Assembly: GCF_014651955.1 (NCBI RefSeq) | Contig: NZ_BMXW01000001.1 | Span: 329,956-393,955, forward strand | Direction: 5' to 3' | Origin: Shewanella fodinae | Lineage (GTDB): Bacteria > Pseudomonadota > Gammaproteobacteria > Enterobacterales > Shewanellaceae | DNA: 64,000 nt | In this document: in pieces, positions 19,070 through 28,796 of the stretch | Layout of the letters: every line of letters starts with the position of its first letter | How positions within the stretch are numbered: the first letter of the stretch is position 1 | Made by a program: the position numbers and the translations under genes | Notes under the pieces: generated by a model | The model's input: only the letters and a program-made list of their open reading frames with translations | Told to the model about the DNA's origin: nothing | Database searches by the model: none

Positions 19070-19993
19070 ATGATGAGTCAAGAATCAAGCTATCCCATCG
19101 GAACACCAGGTATTCCCTGGGGTGATAATGAAAAACAACAGTGGCGTCAATCCCAAGTTATCAAGCGTAGCTATCAGCAACAAGTGGTCGAGAAAATCAA
19201 CGCACTTGGTGATCAATTTGAGCTACTACAATATGGTGCGCTCAGCTATGACCCCGCCCGTTATCCGTTGCTGGCACTGAAATCAAAGGATTGGGATGCA
19301 GCAAAACCCTGCGTATTGATCACCGGCGGTGTCCATGGCTACGAAACGTCGGGGGTTCAGGGGGCATTACTGTTTGCCCAAACGCAAGCTAAGCAGTACA
19401 TCAACGACTTTAACTTACTTATCGCTCCTTGCGTCAGCCCCTGGGGCTATGAGGTGATCAACCGCTGGAATCCGCTGGCAATTGATCCTAACCGTTCCTT
19501 TTATGCTGATAGCCCTGCCGAGGAATCTGCCGCATTGATGGCATTGGTTGCTGCGCAGAACTGCGAATTTTTAGCGCATATCGATCTGCATGAAACCACT
19601 GACACCGATGAAAGCGAGTTTCGGCCAGCACTGTCTGCCAGAGATGGCAAAGATTATGAGCCCGGTGAAATTCCCGATGGTTTTTATGTGGTTGATGACA
19701 GCGCGCACCCTCAACCTGCATTTCAAAAAGCCATCATCGATGCAGTTGCGAAAGTGACACACATCGCCCCGGCGGATAAGGACGGCAATATCATTGGCTC
19801 AACAGTGGTGCAACCTGGGGTTATCGAATATGCCCTCAAAGCATTGGGCTTATGTGCCAGTGTCAGCGGTGCTCCCTACACCTGTACCACCGAAGTGTAT
19901 CCAGACAGCCCTAAAGCCACGGCTGATATCTGCAATCAGGCACAAGTGGCTGCGGTTTGTGGCGCGCTCGATTTCCTGCGGTACAACCGTTAA
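19070..19993 (+). CDS. M14-family zinc carboxypeptidase-like protein
   Basis: 307 residues without an obvious signal peptide. Zinc ligands of the M14 fold are visible: HGYE (His89 and Glu92) after VLITGG, and His174 in HIDLHETTD. The candidate catalytic Glu is Glu275 in TCTTEVYPD. The family contains carboxypeptidases and succinylglutamate desuccinylase-like enzymes; the substrate is unknown. Two start codons are adjacent (19070 and 19073). A hairpin terminator follows, shared with the convergent rluB. Confidence 0.85.
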   Translation: MMSQESSYPIGTPGIPWGDNEKQQWRQSQVIKRSYQQQVVEKINALGDQFELLQYGALSYDPARYPLLALKSKDWDAAKPCVLITGGVHGYETSGVQGALLFAQTQAKQYINDFNLLIAPCVSPWGYEVINRWNPLAIDPNRSFYADSPAEESAALMALVAAQNCEFLAHIDLHETTDTDESEFRPALSARDGKDYEPGEIPDGFYVVDDSAHPQPAFQKAIIDAVAKVTHIAPADKDGNIIGSTVVQPGVIEYALKALGLCASVSGAPYTCTTEVYPDSPKATADICNQAQVAAVCGALDFLRYNR

Positions 19994-20011
19994 CCTTCTG
20001 CTTAATTCACG

Positions 20012-20040
20012 AAAAGGCCACTTGCACCGTGGCCTTTTGT
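20012..20040. terminator. Bidirectional terminator between M14 gene and rluB
   Basis: AAAAGGCCAC (20012-20021) pairs with GTGGCCTTTT (20029-20038). The symmetric A/T flanks serve both convergent genes. Confidence 0.85.
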
Positions 20041-20052
20041 GTTATTTTCAGA

Positions 20053-20913
20053 CTATTGCTGGGTTGGTTTACCTTGGGTGGTTTTCTGTTTGCGCACCGC
20101 TCGGCGCACTTTAGCGCTACGCACTTTGGCCCGTGCCACACTGTGCTTATCCATACCCAGCATAGAGCGGGTTTCCGGTTCCAGTCCGGCAAGCTGCCGC
20201 AGATAATTCACCTGCTCCAACGGTAATTCCATCCAACCACCACGCGGCAAGGTTTTAGGCAATTCAATCATGCCGTAACGCACACGGATCAAACGACTGA
20301 CCTGCACTTCTACCGCTTCCCACAAGCGCCGAACTTCGCGGTTACGGCCTTCATGTAATGCTACATGCCACCACTGGTTGATACCTTCACCACCGGCTGA
20401 TTTGATTTGATCAAACTGTGCTGGGCCATCTTCCAGCATGACGCCAGTGCGTAGCTTTTGCACCACCAGATCGCTGACTTCACCAAAGGTGCGCACCGCA
20501 TATTCACGCTCTACTTCGTTAGAGGGATGCATCAAGCGATTCGCCAGTTCACCATCAGAGGTAAACAGCAGCAACCCCGAGGTATTGATATCCAGACGCC
20601 CGACGGCAACCCAACGACTATCACGGGTACGTGGCAGTCGGTCAAACACGGTTGGACGCCCCTCGGGATCTTTGCGAGAGCAAATCTCGCCTTCAGGTTT
20701 GTGATAAGCCAGCACGCGACAGATCACTTCGTCGGCTGACTTGAGCGATACCTGGCGACCATCGATACGGACCTTGGCATCCGCTTCAATGCGGTCACCA
20801 AGACTAGCAATTTCGCCATCGACACTCACCCGGCCTGCAGCTATCCATGCCTCCATCTCACGACGGGAGCCATGGCCAGCACGGGCCAAGATTTTCTGCA
20901 ATTTTTCACTCAT
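20053..20913 (-). CDS. rluB: 23S rRNA pseudouridine(2605) synthase
   Basis: 286 residues. An N-terminal S4 RNA-binding domain ([21 protein letters not shown] to about residue 60) is followed by the RsuA/RluB catalytic domain with [20 protein letters not shown], whose Asp is the catalytic residue. The C-terminus is a basic tail rich in Arg, Lys and Gln. It overlaps the end of scpB by 8 bp and forms one operon with scpA-scpB. The scpA-scpB-rluB order is widespread in gammaproteobacteria and supports RluB rather than other RsuA-type enzymes. Confidence 0.94.
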   Translation of the reverse strand: MSEKLQKILARAGHGSRREMEAWIAAGRVSVDGEIASLGDRIEADAKVRIDGRQVSLKSADEVICRVLAYHKPEGEICSRKDPEGRPTVFDRLPRTRDSRWVAVGRLDINTSGLLLFTSDGELANRLMHPSNEVEREYAVRTFGEVSDLVVQKLRTGVMLEDGPAQFDQIKSAGGEGINQWWHVALHEGRNREVRRLWEAVEVQVSRLIRVRYGMIELPKTLPRGGWMELPLEQVNYLRQLAGLEPETRSMLGMDKHSVARAKVRSAKVRRAVRKQKTTQGKPTQQ

Positions 20914-21502
20914 TAATTGACTCTTCTATGGTTTCCGGCATGGTCTTCATTCCTGAAAACACTGCCGCTAATGATTCAGCATCGGTTAACGGCGGCAAAT
21001 CCGCCAGCTTATCGAGGCCAAAATAGGCTAGGAACTCCGCAGTAGTGGCAAACAACGCAGGCCGTCCCGGCACCTCTTTGTGTCCCACTACGCGCACCCA
21101 GCCGCGATCCGTTAAATTCTTGATGATTTGGCTGCTGACAGCCACGCCCCGCACCGCTTCAATCTCGCCGCGGGTTACCGGTTGCTGATAAGCAATTACC
21201 GCGAGTGTTTCTAGCGTCGCCCGCGAATATTTAGGCGCTTGCTCCTGCCACAACGTCTGCAGTATCTCGCTTAGACTATCACGGGTTTGAAAGCGGTAGC
21301 CTCCTGCGACATTCACCAGTTGTACGCCGCGTTCTTGGTAATCCACAACCAGTTCATCCAGCACTGCCTTCAAGCGTGGCAATGACACAGTGAAATCCGC
21401 CAGCACCGTGTCTCGCAATGCTTTGACTGACACCGGTTTTGCCAACACAAACAGTGTGGCTTCAACCAATTGTTTCAGTTGCAAGTCATTGATTTGAGGC
21501 AC
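20906..21502 (-). CDS. scpB: Segregation and condensation protein B
   Basis: 198 residues, cytoplasmic, with tandem winged-helix domains. Family sequence is seen in [18 protein letters not shown] at the N-terminus and [22 protein letters not shown] in the second domain. ScpB binds ScpA and SMC in the chromosome-condensing complex. Notably this puts a ScpAB set in the genome, whereas enterobacteria use MukBEF. It starts 17 bp after scpA and overlaps rluB. Confidence 0.95.
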   Translation of the reverse strand: MPQINDLQLKQLVEATLFVLAKPVSVKALRDTVLADFTVSLPRLKAVLDELVVDYQERGVQLVNVAGGYRFQTRDSLSEILQTLWQEQAPKYSRATLETLAVIAYQQPVTRGEIEAVRGVAVSSQIIKNLTDRGWVRVVGHKEVPGRPALFATTAEFLAYFGLDKLADLPPLTDAESLAAVFSGMKTMPETIEESINE

Positions 21503-21519
21503 TCAACTCTCCGTTCTGA

Positions 21520-22311
21520 TTAAAATGCTTTCAGATAAATGGGTGCAAACGGTTCGCTTTGCACTAATTCCACCAGCAGCCCTTTGACCAATTCCATCAA
21601 CGCCAGAAAACTCACTACTACCCCAGCACGTCCTTCGCTGATGGAAAACAGCTCGCTAAAAGAGGTGTATCGCTCACTGGAAAGCTGCGCCAAGATCTGA
21701 CTCATGCGTTCCCGGGTTGATAACTGCTCTTTGCGTACCTGATGATCGCCATAGGCTTCCACCCGCTTTAGCACATCAGCAAAGGCTCTTGCCAATTCCA
21801 ACAAGCTGACATCCGGTGGCACCAATGTCGGCCGAATTGCTGGCGAGGGCGCAGCCCCTGCCTGAAACACATCTCGCTGCAACCGTGGCAGTTGATCCAA
21901 CTGCATGGCCGCATCCTTGATACTCTCATAAGCCTTCAACTGACGGATCAATTGCGCACGAGGATCTTCCTCTTCGTCCGTTTCCAGCTCCGGCTTTGGT
22001 AGCAATAACCGCGATTTAATCTCTGCCAGTGTTGCTGCCATCACCAGATAGTCGGCTGCCAGTTCCACTCTGGCGCCCTGCAGCATCTCAATATATTCCA
22101 AGTATTGTGCGGTTATCTGTGTTAGCGGCAGATCGACCACATCCAACTTCTGTTTACGGATCAGGTAAAGCAACAGATCCAGCGGCCCTTCGAAGGCTTC
22201 CAAAAACACCGCCAACGCTTCAGGGGGAATGAACAGATCGGACGGCAACTCCTGCAGCACTTCACCACGCACAATGGCAAGCGGTAAACTCTGCTGAACG
22301 CCTTCGGCCAT
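21520..22311 (-). CDS. scpA: Segregation and condensation protein A
   Basis: 263 residues, the kleisin of the SMC-ScpAB complex. The signature FEGPLDLLLYLIRKQKLDVVDLPLTQIT is represented by FEGPLDLLLYLIRKQK starting near residue 39, with LVMAATLAEIKSRLLLPKP soon after. A C-terminal winged helix ends FAPIYLKAF. The first 35 residues precede the conserved domain, so a later start is possible. It is the first gene of scpA-scpB-rluB; an upstream gene on the same strand lies 61 bp away. Confidence 0.95.
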   Translation of the reverse strand: MAEGVQQSLPLAIVRGEVLQELPSDLFIPPEALAVFLEAFEGPLDLLLYLIRKQKLDVVDLPLTQITAQYLEYIEMLQGARVELAADYLVMAATLAEIKSRLLLPKPELETDEEEDPRAQLIRQLKAYESIKDAAMQLDQLPRLQRDVFQAGAAPSPAIRPTLVPPDVSLLELARAFADVLKRVEAYGDHQVRKEQLSTRERMSQILAQLSSERYTSFSELFSISEGRAGVVVSFLALMELVKGLLVELVQSEPFAPIYLKAF

Positions 22312-22372
22312 CCGTTTCTCCTTGCTGCTACGCCATTTCCAGCAAACGCGCGATTATAACGACTAATATCGG

Positions 22373-22993
22373 TTAAAGAAACGCCGTTATGTCACCAGCG
22401 CCTTCACGGACAATTTCAATGCTGTCTTCTGACATATCAATCACTGTGGTGGGCTTTTCACCGAGATAACCACCAGCCACAATGGCATCAACTTGGTGTT
22501 CCAGTTCATCGCGGATCATTTCAGGATCCGATTCAGCCACATCATTTCCTGGAAGCACCAGTGTCGTAGACATCAATGGCTCGCCCAGCGCTTCCAACAA
22601 CGCCGCCGCAATCACATTGTCTGGCACCCGAATGCCAATAGTGCGTTTTTTCTCATTCTGTAACCGCCGTGGCACCTCTTTAGTTGCCTTAAAAATAAAC
22701 GTATAAGGGCCTGGGGTATTATTTTTCAGTAATCGAAATGCCTGATTATCCACTCGGGCATAGGTGGACAATTCAGACAGGTCACGACATACCAGAGTAA
22801 ACTCGTGGTTGTCTCCTAACTGGCGGATGCGAGCAATGCGAGTCATTGCGTCTTTATTACCTATCGTGCAACCCAAGGCATAACCAGAGTCGGTGGGATA
22901 AACGATAACACCGCCATTTTTGAGGATATTCACCGCCTGATTGATCAAACGCGGTTGAGGATTGACCTCATGTACATAAAAAAACTGACTCAT
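22373..22993 (-). CDS. yciO: YciO-type Sua5/YrdC domain protein
   Basis: 206 residues of the Sua5-YciO-YrdC fold, with GGVIVYPTDSGYALGCTIG, RIRQL and a central FIFKAT segment. Close to E. coli YciO; YrdC/TsaC relatives make threonylcarbamoyl-AMP for tRNA t6A, but the role of YciO itself is less certain, so tsaC function should not be assumed. Its ATG overlaps the stop of rnm (TAATG), indicating coupling. The pair rnm-yciO upstream of the divergent trp operon is the same as in E. coli. Confidence 0.9.
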   Translation of the reverse strand: MSQFFYVHEVNPQPRLINQAVNILKNGGVIVYPTDSGYALGCTIGNKDAMTRIARIRQLGDNHEFTLVCRDLSELSTYARVDNQAFRLLKNNTPGPYTFIFKATKEVPRRLQNEKKRTIGIRVPDNVIAAALLEALGEPLMSTTLVLPGNDVAESDPEMIRDELEHQVDAIVAGGYLGEKPTTVIDMSEDSIEIVREGAGDITAFL

Positions 22994-23850
22994 TACTCAA
23001 CTGTCCATTGCTCTGTTTGCCAGACCCAATTCAACCCTTTGGGCCGACGTAAATTTTTACCGAGATCCAGCCAGCGTCCGGGGAAATGAAAATCGCTGCC
23101 CACCGAGGCCATCAAGCCATTGAGATTGGCTAACTGCGCTAATTGCACTAAGTCGTCAGGCGACTGTTGTCCCAACACCACTTCCATAGCTTCGCCACCG
23201 GCGTCTTTGAATTCTCGCACCAACTTCTTCAACCATTTGCCTTTCAGCTGATAACCACTGGGGTGTGCCAATACCGCGATACCACCCGCTGCGTGGATCG
23301 CCGCAATCGCTGTCTGCATATCGCCCCAGGTATTGGGTACATAGCCAGTCTTACCACGCGCCAGATAACGTTTAAATACCTTGCTAATATCGTCGACCAC
23401 GCCAGTTTCAACCAAATAGCGAGCATAATGCCCACGGCTCAATGCTGCATCGCCAGCCAGCAGTTTGGCCCCTTGGTAAGCGCCTTCAATACCAGCTTTC
23501 TCCAGCCGTTGGCCAATTTCCTGCGCCCGCAATTCTCTTAGCTGACATTGTTGTGCCAAAAAAGCCAGCAGAGGTGGATGCTCACAGTCAAATGCCAAGC
23601 CAACGATATGGATATCATACGCGTGCCAACGAGTAGAGATCTCCACACCGGTCACCAGTTGCAGAGGCTGAGGCTGTTGCTGGTTAAACTGCTGAGCTGC
23701 GGCCAGCCCCGCAATGGTGTCGTGATCAGTAATCGCCAAGACATCAACGCCATTGTTGAGGGCTCTGGCGACCACTTCAGATGGTGCCAAAGCTCCGTCA
23801 GAGGCGCTGCTGTGACAGTGCAGATCAATACAGGTTTGTTCGGTAATCAT
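22993..23850 (-). CDS. rnm: RNase AM, PHP-domain 5'-3' exoribonuclease (YciV)
   Basis: 285 residues with a PHP metal-binding domain: IDLHCHSSASDG near the N-terminus (HxH), AITDHDT, and later HPSGY and GSDFHFPGR, which together supply the histidines and aspartates of the trinuclear metal site. E. coli YciV/RNase AM trims 5' ends of rRNAs and acts on 3',5'-bisphosphorylated nucleotides. It is divergent from the trp leader, as in E. coli, and overlaps yciO at its stop. Confidence 0.92.
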   Translation of the reverse strand: MITEQTCIDLHCHSSASDGALAPSEVVARALNNGVDVLAITDHDTIAGLAAAQQFNQQQPQPLQLVTGVEISTRWHAYDIHIVGLAFDCEHPPLLAFLAQQCQLRELRAQEIGQRLEKAGIEGAYQGAKLLAGDAALSRGHYARYLVETGVVDDISKVFKRYLARGKTGYVPNTWGDMQTAIAAIHAAGGIAVLAHPSGYQLKGKWLKKLVREFKDAGGEAMEVVLGQQSPDDLVQLAQLANLNGLMASVGSDFHFPGRWLDLGKNLRRPKGLNWVWQTEQWTVE

Positions 23851-23936
23851 CTGCTTATTGTACTTGAGTTTGCCCGGTAAAAGCGATTTATCTTATTAAG
23901 GCTCAAGATTATTTCGAAAAACTTGCGAATAATTCG

Positions 23937-23942
23937 TTGACT
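23937..23942 (+). promoter_or_regulatory. Candidate trp promoter -35 element
   Basis: TTGACT with a -10-like TTTTCT/TATAAG region 17-23 bp downstream lies about 56 bp before trpL. No good TrpR operator (CTAGTTAACTAG-like) was found beside it, so attenuation may carry most of the control. Confidence 0.4.
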
Positions 23943-23997
23943 TTAGCAGCCGACTGCGGTTTTCTATAAGCCAATCACTGAACAGGAATCTTTCGTT

Positions 23998-24048
23998 ATG
24001 TTTAACATCGCTTCTCTTAGCATCGTATGGTGGTGGCACTTCCCTTAA
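23998..24048 (+). CDS. trpL: trp operon leader peptide
   Basis: A 16-residue reading frame with three consecutive Trp codons (TGG TGG TGG at 24028-24036), giving MFNIASLSIVWWWHFP. It is preceded by AGGAA at 23983-23987 and followed by an attenuator hairpin and then trpE. Ribosome stalling at the Trp codons when charged tRNA-Trp is scarce would favour the antiterminator. Too short for ordinary gene finders. E. coli TrpL has two Trp codons; three in a row gives stronger sensing. Confidence 0.95.
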   Translation: MFNIASLSIVWWWHFP

Positions 24049-24050
24049 AC

Positions 24051-24132
24051 GCGGGTGGTGTGAAGCGCTGTATCTAAACGAAAACAGTAAGATTCAACGA
24101 AGAAGCCCGCGAAATGCGGGCTTCTTGCGTTT
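24051..24132 (+). promoter_or_regulatory. trp attenuator
   Basis: The terminator stem is AAGAAGCCCGC (24100-24110) pairing with GCGGGCTTCTT (24116-24126) around GAAAT: 11 perfect pairs, followed by the T-containing GCGTTTCT. The segment CCCGC (24106-24110) can instead pair with GCGGG at 24051-24055, just after the leader stop, giving the competing antiterminator. This is the classical region 2/3/4 arrangement. Confidence 0.88.
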
Positions 24133-24185
24133 CTGAAGCAAGAAGATCCGCAGCAGGTAAACGTTAGGCAACACAGGACCTATAT

Positions 24186-25745
24186 ATGAACAGACTTAAG
24201 CCAATCGCGACAGTCAATTACAACCATCACCCTTTGCCCTATCAAGACGACCCGCTACGACTGTATCAGCAACTGACCGACAACCGGCCGCACACCATGC
24301 TGCTGGAATCCGCCGAAATTGACAGTAAAGATCATCTTAAAAGCATCATTCTTACCCATGCAGCGCTGAGCGTCACCTGCATGGGGCAAACCGTCAGCTT
24401 TAACGCCCTTTCTGAAAATGGCGCCACGCTGTTACCCGCGATTGCCAGCTACTTCAAACCATTAGCGCAAGTGAGTGAAAGTAACCGATTATTAATCGTC
24501 AGCTTTACCAAGGTAACCGAAGCGTTGGACGAAGACGCTAGGCTTAAAGCCCTGTCACCGCTTGAAGGTCTGCGACTGTTGCAACAAGGCATAGCAATGG
24601 ACGGCGGTAGTTGTTTTGAAGGCTTGTTCCTTGGCGGTGTACTAGGCTATGACCTGATTGCCACTGTTGAACCATTACAAGACGTCGCAAGTGGCAACAA
24701 CCATTGCCCGGATTACCTGTTCTATTTGGCAGAAACGCTGATTATCGTTGATCACCAGCGCCAAAATGCTGAAGTGATCAGTCATGCGTTTACCGCAGAC
24801 AGCCGAGTCAACAAACAGCTACAACAACGAGTTGCTGAGATCAGCGAACGCTGCCAACAGCAACAGGAAATTCCCCAGCTTAAAGGGGTGCATGCTGAGG
24901 TTGAGGCCAACATCAGCGATGCGCAATATGGTGCCCAAGTGGCGCAACTCAAAGAACATATTCGTGCTGGCGATATTTTCCAGGTAGTGCCATCTCGCTG
25001 CTTCAGTCTGCCCTGCCCCAATACGCTGGGCGCTTATCGGGCACTGCGGCTGACCAACCCCAGCCCCTACATGTTTTATCTACGTGCCGCCGATTTCACC
25101 CTGTTTGGCGCATCACCGGAAAGCGCCGTGAAATATGAAACCCATAGCAATCAAGTGGAAATGTATCCCATTGCTGGCACCCGCAAACGCGGCAAAGATA
25201 TTGACGGTAATATTGATGCCGATCTGGATGGTCGAATCGAGCTGGAACTCAGGCTCGATAAAAAGGAGTTAGCCGAACACATCATGCTGGTTGATCTGGC
25301 GCGCAATGATATTGCTCGTATCAGCGAGAGTGGCAGCCGCAAAGTGGCCGATTTACTCAAAGTGGACCGTTATTCACATGTGATGCATCTGGTTAGCCGC
25401 GTCACTGGCCAATTACGCCAGGATCTGGACGCACTTCATGCCTATCAAGCCTGTATGAACATGGGGACGTTAGTAGGCGCACCCAAGGTACGCGCCGCGC
25501 AACTGGTTCGCGAAGTGGAACAAAAACGCCGTGGCAGCTATGGCGGAGCAGTGGGGTATATCAACGGTCTGGGTGATATGGATACCTGTATTGTTATCCG
25601 TTCAGCGTTTGTCAGTAATGACATCGCCTATATCCAGGCCGGCGCCGGTGTAGTGTATGACTCCGAGCCGTTGGCAGAAGCCGAAGAGACACGCCAGAAA
25701 GCGCAAGCCGTTATCAGCGCAATCAAAATGGGAGGCGCACTATGA
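24186..25745 (+). CDS. trpE: Anthranilate synthase component I
   Basis: 519 residues, chorismate-using subunit of anthranilate synthase. The tryptophan feedback motif LLES is at residues 39-42 and the catalytic domain includes VVPSRCF, GASPESAVKYE, PIAGTRKRG and YGGAVGYINGLGD. First structural gene after the attenuator. Its end overlaps trpG by 4 bp (ATGA), typical of tightly coupled subunits in equal amounts. The protein is separate from TrpG, unlike fused forms. Confidence 0.97.
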   Translation: MNRLKPIATVNYNHHPLPYQDDPLRLYQQLTDNRPHTMLLESAEIDSKDHLKSIILTHAALSVTCMGQTVSFNALSENGATLLPAIASYFKPLAQVSESNRLLIVSFTKVTEALDEDARLKALSPLEGLRLLQQGIAMDGGSCFEGLFLGGVLGYDLIATVEPLQDVASGNNHCPDYLFYLAETLIIVDHQRQNAEVISHAFTADSRVNKQLQQRVAEISERCQQQQEIPQLKGVHAEVEANISDAQYGAQVAQLKEHIRAGDIFQVVPSRCFSLPCPNTLGAYRALRLTNPSPYMFYLRAADFTLFGASPESAVKYETHSNQVEMYPIAGTRKRGKDIDGNIDADLDGRIELELRLDKKELAEHIMLVDLARNDIARISESGSRKVADLLKVDRYSHVMHLVSRVTGQLRQDLDALHAYQACMNMGTLVGAPKVRAAQLVREVEQKRRGSYGGAVGYINGLGDMDTCIVIRSAFVSNDIAYIQAGAGVVYDSEPLAEAEETRQKAQAVISAIKMGGAL

Positions 25746-26344
25746 AAATCTACCTGCTGGATAATTTTGATTCTTTTACCTACAACTTGGTAGATCAGTT
25801 CCGCAGCCTCGGCTTTGAAGTGGTCATCTACCGCAACGACATCAGCGCCGATTATCTGTCAGCACTTATGCTGGCAGAACCGGCGCCCACAGCATTGGTA
25901 TTATCTCCTGGGCCAGGTGCCCCTGCCGAAGCTGGCTGTATGCTGTCGCTGATAGGCAAAGTCGCTGGCAAACTGCCGATTTTGGGCATCTGCCTTGGTC
26001 ACCAAGCATTGGTCGAATACTACGGTGGCACCGTTGGCCGTGCGGGGCAGATAGTGCACGGTAAAGCCAGCCCAGTCAGCCACAATGGTCAAGGTATGTT
26101 TTCCGGCCTGCCATCGCCGTTGTCGGTTGCCCGTTACCACTCGTTAGTGGCAACCAAGGTGCCAGATTGTCTTGAGGTTATTGCCAGCTTTGAAGACATG
26201 CCAATGGCCATAGAGCATCGCGAACATGCATCGGTAGGTTTCCAATTCCATCCTGAATCTATTCTCAGCACCCAGGGCAGTACACTGTTGGTGCAAACCC
26301 TGCAGTATTTAACATCTGCCAGCAGGGAGACCACCAATGTCTGA
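25742..26344 (+). CDS. trpG: Anthranilate synthase glutamine amidotransferase component
   Basis: 200 residues, class I glutamine amidotransferase that supplies ammonia to TrpE. The nucleophile is Cys84 in ILGICLGHQ, the oxyanion sequence is SPGPGAP, and HPESIL carries the catalytic His and Glu near the C-terminus. It is a free-standing TrpG, not fused to TrpD as in E. coli. Its end overlaps trpD by 8 bp. Confidence 0.97.
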   Translation: MKIYLLDNFDSFTYNLVDQFRSLGFEVVIYRNDISADYLSALMLAEPAPTALVLSPGPGAPAEAGCMLSLIGKVAGKLPILGICLGHQALVEYYGGTVGRAGQIVHGKASPVSHNGQGMFSGLPSPLSVARYHSLVATKVPDCLEVIASFEDMPMAIEHREHASVGFQFHPESILSTQGSTLLVQTLQYLTSASRETTNV

Positions 26345-27368
26345 TATACAACCGTTAATGGAACAGCTTTACGCGGGTAAATCGCTGAGCCGTAGTCAGA
26401 CTCAGGCATTGTTTACACCACTGATAGCGGGAGAACTCAGCGAAGCGGCTATATCGGCGCTATTGGTTGCGTTAAAGATTAAGGGGGAGACGGTCGATGA
26501 GATAAGCGGCGCTGCAGACGCACTGCTAGCCGCCGCTAAACCGTTTCCGGTTAGCGGCCACGGCGTTATCGACATTGTTGGCACAGGCGGTGATGGTTAT
26601 AACACTATCAATATTTCCACCACTGCTTGCTTTGTTGCCGCAGCGGCGGGCGCCAAAGTCGCCAAACATGGTAACCGCGGCGTCTCCAGCAAATCTGGCG
26701 CGTCTGATCTATTGTCAGCGCTGGGAATAAAGCTCACTATGTCTCCGGCAACGGCCGCCCGCTGTCTAGAAGAACTGGGGATCTGCTTTCTATTTGCGCC
26801 CCATTATCATGGTGGTGTGCGTCATGCGGTACCGGTACGCCAAGCATTAAAAACCCGCACCCTGTTTAATGTACTGGGGCCGTTGATCAATCCTTCGCGC
26901 CCCGATTATATGTTGCTGGGAGTATACAGCCCGCAACTGGTCCGCCCGATTGCCGGAGTTCTACAGGCACTAGGGGTTAAACGGGCGATGGTGGTACACG
27001 GTGCGGGACTGGATGAAGTTGCGCTGCACGGCGAAACGCTTGTCGCTGAGCTCAAGCAGGGAGATATTGAAGAATACCGACTCATGCCCTCAGATTTTGG
27101 TGTGGCACCTGCCACCATCAAAGATCTGGAAGGTGGCTCACCTGCTGATAACGCCGCTATCACCCAAGCGGTGCTCAACGGTCAAGGCACTCTTGCCCAG
27201 CGCAATGCCGTTGCCGTGAATGCCGCCTGTGCCCTTTATCTTTGTGGTTTGGCGGATGATCTGCGCAGTGCCACCGCACTGGCGCTGCAAACACTCGATG
27301 CCGGCCGTGGTGCTGCGTTAGTCCAGCAACTGGCGGTGGGCAGTCAACTGGAGACGGCTAATGAGTAA
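26337..27368 (+). CDS. trpD: Anthranilate phosphoribosyltransferase
   Basis: 343 residues; transfers phosphoribose from PRPP to anthranilate. Signature segments are GTGGDGYNTINISTTACF near residue 81, KHGNRGVSSKSGASDLL and NVLGPLINPSRPDY. It is a single-function TrpD, consistent with the separate trpG. Overlaps trpG and trpCF at its two ends, so the whole operon is translationally coupled. Confidence 0.97.
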   Translation: MSDIQPLMEQLYAGKSLSRSQTQALFTPLIAGELSEAAISALLVALKIKGETVDEISGAADALLAAAKPFPVSGHGVIDIVGTGGDGYNTINISTTACFVAAAAGAKVAKHGNRGVSSKSGASDLLSALGIKLTMSPATAARCLEELGICFLFAPHYHGGVRHAVPVRQALKTRTLFNVLGPLINPSRPDYMLLGVYSPQLVRPIAGVLQALGVKRAMVVHGAGLDEVALHGETLVAELKQGDIEEYRLMPSDFGVAPATIKDLEGGSPADNAAITQAVLNGQGTLAQRNAVAVNAACALYLCGLADDLRSATALALQTLDAGRGAALVQQLAVGSQLETANE

Positions 27369-28755
27369 TGTGTTAACTCGGATTGTCGACAGCAAAAAAG
27401 ACCATATTGCCAAACTGCAACAACGCTTTCCTGAAGCGAGCCTGCAGCCGCAGATTTCACACCGGAGTCTGTATCGGGCACTTAGCGGCCCCAAAGCCAG
27501 TTTTATTCTGGAATGCAAAAAGGCCAGCCCCTCAAAAGGCTTAATCCGTAACGATTTTGACCCGCAAGCCATCGCCACTGTGTATCGTCATTACGCCAGT
27601 GCTGTATCCGTGTTGACAGACGAGCAATTTTTCCAAGGGGATTTCGATTTTATCCCGCAGGTTCGCAGTCAGGTAGACCAGCCAATTCTGTGCAAAGATT
27701 TTTTTATTTCTCCCTATCAGGTGAAGCTCGCTGCGCATCAGGGGGCAGATGCCATTCTGCTAATGCTGTCGGTTTTAGATAACGTGCAGTACCGGCAATT
27801 GGCAGCAGAAGCGGCCAAATACAAATTGGATGTCCTCACTGAGGTCTCTAATGAAGAGGAATTGAATCGGGCGATCGCCCTGAATGCACCGCTGGTAGGG
27901 ATCAATAACCGCAATCTGCGCGATTTAACCACGGACATCGCCACCACCGAAAGACTGGCACCGAAACTGCCGCCGGAAATGCTGGTCATCAGCGAATCCG
28001 GCATTTATACCCATGCCGATGTCAGACAGTTAGCACCGCTGGTGAATGGATTTCTGGTGGGCAGTTCACTGATGGCCGAGACAGATCTGGATCTGGCCTG
28101 CCGCAAATTGATTTTTGGTCATCACAAGATCTGTGGGCTCACCCGCAACAGCGATATTCACGCCGCTGCCGATGCGGGCGCTGTATACGGCGGACTGATT
28201 TTTGCACCGCAATCGTCTCGCAAAGTCAGTTTAGCGCAAGCACGTCAACTCGCCGAAAACAATCAGCAGCAAGCACAACGATTACAGTTAGTCGGTGTGT
28301 TTGTGGATGCCCCAGTTGCCGAAATCGCGGCTATTGCTGCCGAACTGCAGTTAAGCGCCGTGCAACTGCATGGCAACGAAGATGACACCACACTGGAAAA
28401 ACTGCGGCAAGCACTTGATAACGCTGGGATGACGGCAACAGAGATCTGGAAAGCCATCGCCGTCAGTACTGAACAACAAACCGCCATTACCTCTTTGCCA
28501 CAATTTGCTGACCGCATCCTTTATGACAGTAAAAGTGGTGCCAGCTTCGGCGGTACCGGCCAAGTTTTTGATTGGCAACAACCACTGCCCCGTAAGCACG
28601 AGGCAATGCTGGCGGGTGGCTTAAGGCCAGAGAATGCGGCCGCGGCTGCGATGCAAGGCTTTTACGGACTGGATTTTAACTCTGGGGTTGAAGTCGCACC
28701 GGGGATCAAAGACAGCGATAAAATTTACGACGTACTGGCTGCCGTCAGAGCGTAA
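27361..28755 (+). CDS. trpCF: Bifunctional indole-3-glycerol phosphate synthase / PRA isomerase
   Basis: 464 residues with two TIM barrels. The N-terminal TrpC half (to about residue 255) has [15 protein letters not shown], the catalytic lysine region LCKDFF and ISESGI; the C-terminal TrpF half starts [10 protein letters not shown] and contains [14 protein letters not shown] and GLDFNSGVE. The fusion is the gammaproteobacterial form also found in E. coli. It catalyses two consecutive steps from phosphoribosylanthranilate to indole-glycerol phosphate. Overlaps trpD by 8 bp. Confidence 0.97.
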   Translation: MSNVLTRIVDSKKDHIAKLQQRFPEASLQPQISHRSLYRALSGPKASFILECKKASPSKGLIRNDFDPQAIATVYRHYASAVSVLTDEQFFQGDFDFIPQVRSQVDQPILCKDFFISPYQVKLAAHQGADAILLMLSVLDNVQYRQLAAEAAKYKLDVLTEVSNEEELNRAIALNAPLVGINNRNLRDLTTDIATTERLAPKLPPEMLVISESGIYTHADVRQLAPLVNGFLVGSSLMAETDLDLACRKLIFGHHKICGLTRNSDIHAAADAGAVYGGLIFAPQSSRKVSLAQARQLAENNQQQAQRLQLVGVFVDAPVAEIAAIAAELQLSAVQLHGNEDDTTLEKLRQALDNAGMTATEIWKAIAVSTEQQTAITSLPQFADRILYDSKSGASFGGTGQVFDWQQPLPRKHEAMLAGGLRPENAAAAAMQGFYGLDFNSGVEVAPGIKDSDKIYDVLAAVRA

Positions 28756-28796
28756 TCACCTGTTTGACTGCGGCTAAGCCGCTTCAAGGAAATAGC

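Noticed and set aside
23880..23997. TrpR operator before the trp operon
   Set aside because: Searched for a CTAGTTAACTAG-like palindrome; none found near the candidate promoter.
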